DNA of 14,756 nucleotides, taken from assembly GCA_022565655.1 (NCBI GenBank), contig JAIUMG010000041.1, forward strand, positions 1 to 14,756, written 5' to 3'. This DNA is from Alkalimonas sp. (lineage in GTDB: Bacteria > Pseudomonadota > Gammaproteobacteria > Enterobacterales > Alteromonadaceae). Below the pieces are notes generated by a model. It did no database searches and was not told the DNA's origin. It saw nothing but the letters and a program-made list of their open reading frames with translations. Positions 14,017 to 14,756 of this stretch are shown piece by piece; positions within the stretch are counted from its first letter, which is position 1; the number at the start of each line of letters is the position of its first letter. The translations under genes were made by a program, and so were the position numbers.

Positions 14017-14756
14017 TTTTTCAGGTAGCTGAGGAGTCGTTCGAGTGCACGGTAGCTGAGCGCCTCCATCAGGTGAGCTTTGTGAATGTGGGGTTGCTGT
14101 TGCAAGTCGGCAATGGTGCGGGCCACCTTGATGAGCTTATGGTAACTGCGTGCCGATAGCTTCAAATGGTGGATAGTATCTTCCAGAAAAGCTGCATCTT
14201 GTGACTTTAGTGGGCAATGCTGGTCAATTTCGGCGGCGCTGAGTCGGGCATTGGCTTTGCCTTGACGGTCCAGTTGCAACAGGCGGGCGGCTAACACCCG
14301 GGCGCGAACTTGCTGGCTTGATTCGGCGGAGGCATCCTGCTGACTCAGTAAGCCTTTGGGAAGGAGTGGCACGTCAATTTGCAGCTCGATCCGATCAAGA
14401 AAGGGCCCGGAAATACGGTTCAGGTAACGCATCACCTGCTCCGGGCTGGCACGACCATCATCGTGATGACCGGTCGGGCTGGGGTTCAGCGCGGCAATAA
14501 ATTGAAATTGCGCCGGGAACTCTGCTTGCCGCGCGGCTCTGGAAATATGGATCCAGCCAGTTTCTAAAGGCTCGCGAAGGACATCGAGCACTTTGCGGGG
14601 GAACTCAGGCAACTCGTCCAGAAATAGCACCCCATGGTGAGCTAAAGAAATTTCGCCAGGCCGGGGTACTGAGCCTCCGCCAACTAATGCAACTGCAGAG
14701 CTGGTGTGATGGGGTTGACGAAAAGGCCGCTGCTGCCAGTCGCGCATAGAACGAGG
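14013..14756 (-). CDS. comM: ComM/YifB-family Mg-chelatase-like AAA+ ATPase, N-terminal part outside window
   Basis: ComM is a hexameric AAA+ branch-migration helicase that helps integrate incoming DNA during natural transformation; the family is also called YifB. The frame is open through the right edge, so the ATG at 14747 is internal. About 248 of some 500 residues are visible: the C-terminal half of the AAA+ core and the C-terminal helical domain. Counting that Met as residue 1, visible features are RPFRQPHHT (7-15), VGGGSVPRPGEISLAHHG (22-39), Walker B VLFLDELPEF (40-49), the ALNPSPTG sensor segment (86-93), RYLNRISGPFLDRIEL (107-122) with likely Arg-finger residues, and the C-terminal SARSYHKLIKVARTIADL motif. 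Walker A lies outside the window. It ends normally, with its stop overlapping that of pyrC by 4 bases. Presence does not prove competence, as comM occurs in many non-competent bacteria. Confidence 0.93.
   Translation of the reverse strand, partial: PRSMRDWQQRPFRQPHHTSSAVALVGGGSVPRPGEISLAHHGVLFLDELPEFPRKVLDVLREPLETGWIHISRAARQAEFPAQFQFIAALNPSPTGHHDDGRASPEQVMRYLNRISGPFLDRIELQIDVPLLPKGLLSQQDASAESSQQVRARVLAARLLQLDRQGKANARLSAAEIDQHCPLKSQDAAFLEDTIHHLKLSARSYHKLIKVARTIADLQQQPHIHKAHLMEALSYRALERLLSYLKN

Overview
The window looks like chromosomal DNA of a gammaproteobacterium close to the Alteromonadales (Shewanella, Rheinheimera or Alishewanella type). This is inferred from gene content: a DUF3334 protein, a DUF3019 protein beside a MipA/OmpV porin-like protein and an RstA/RstB-like pair, a lipoprotein GH13 enzyme next to an MFS sugar carrier, and enterobacterial-type pyrC and comM. 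No rRNA, tRNA, IS element, phage gene or CRISPR array was seen. Genes are densely packed and no gap reaches 300 bases.

Layout. (1) Bases 2-805: the C-terminal kinase part of a HipA-type toxin, cut by the left edge. (2) Bases 855-5510: a sugar-utilisation locus. It has a perfect 14-bp palindrome of LacI-operator type, an MFS sugar transporter, and a GH13 alpha-glucosidase/alpha-amylase lipoprotein. On the opposite strand are a LacI-family regulator and a tiny cysteine-containing lipoprotein. A strong hairpin separates the converging units. (3) Bases 5667-6716: an exported S66 (LdcA-like) LD-carboxypeptidase, transcribed leftward. (4) Bases 6929-10111: a rightward four-gene unit of MipA/OmpV outer-membrane protein, DUF3019 secreted protein, OmpR-family response regulator and sensor kinase. 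Each stop codon can share one base with the next start. (5) Bases 10108-12786: leftward genes for a DUF3334/CheX-like protein and an SLC13 permease with two RCK_C domains separated by a charged linker. (6) Bases 12985-14756: pyrC (dihydroorotase) rightward, converging on the C-terminal part of comM/yifB, which runs off the right edge.

How the genes work together. In region 2 the lipoprotein GH13 enzyme would cut alpha-glucosides at the envelope, the MFS carrier would import the products, and the LacI regulator probably acts at the palindrome. In region 4 the kinase and regulator probably control, or are tuned by, the two envelope proteins encoded ahead of them. This porin-like/DUF3019/two-component unit is the best candidate here for a poorly described system: a signalling pair co-translated with an outer-membrane barrel and a small cysteine-rich exported protein. 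The remaining genes look like independent housekeeping or transport functions.
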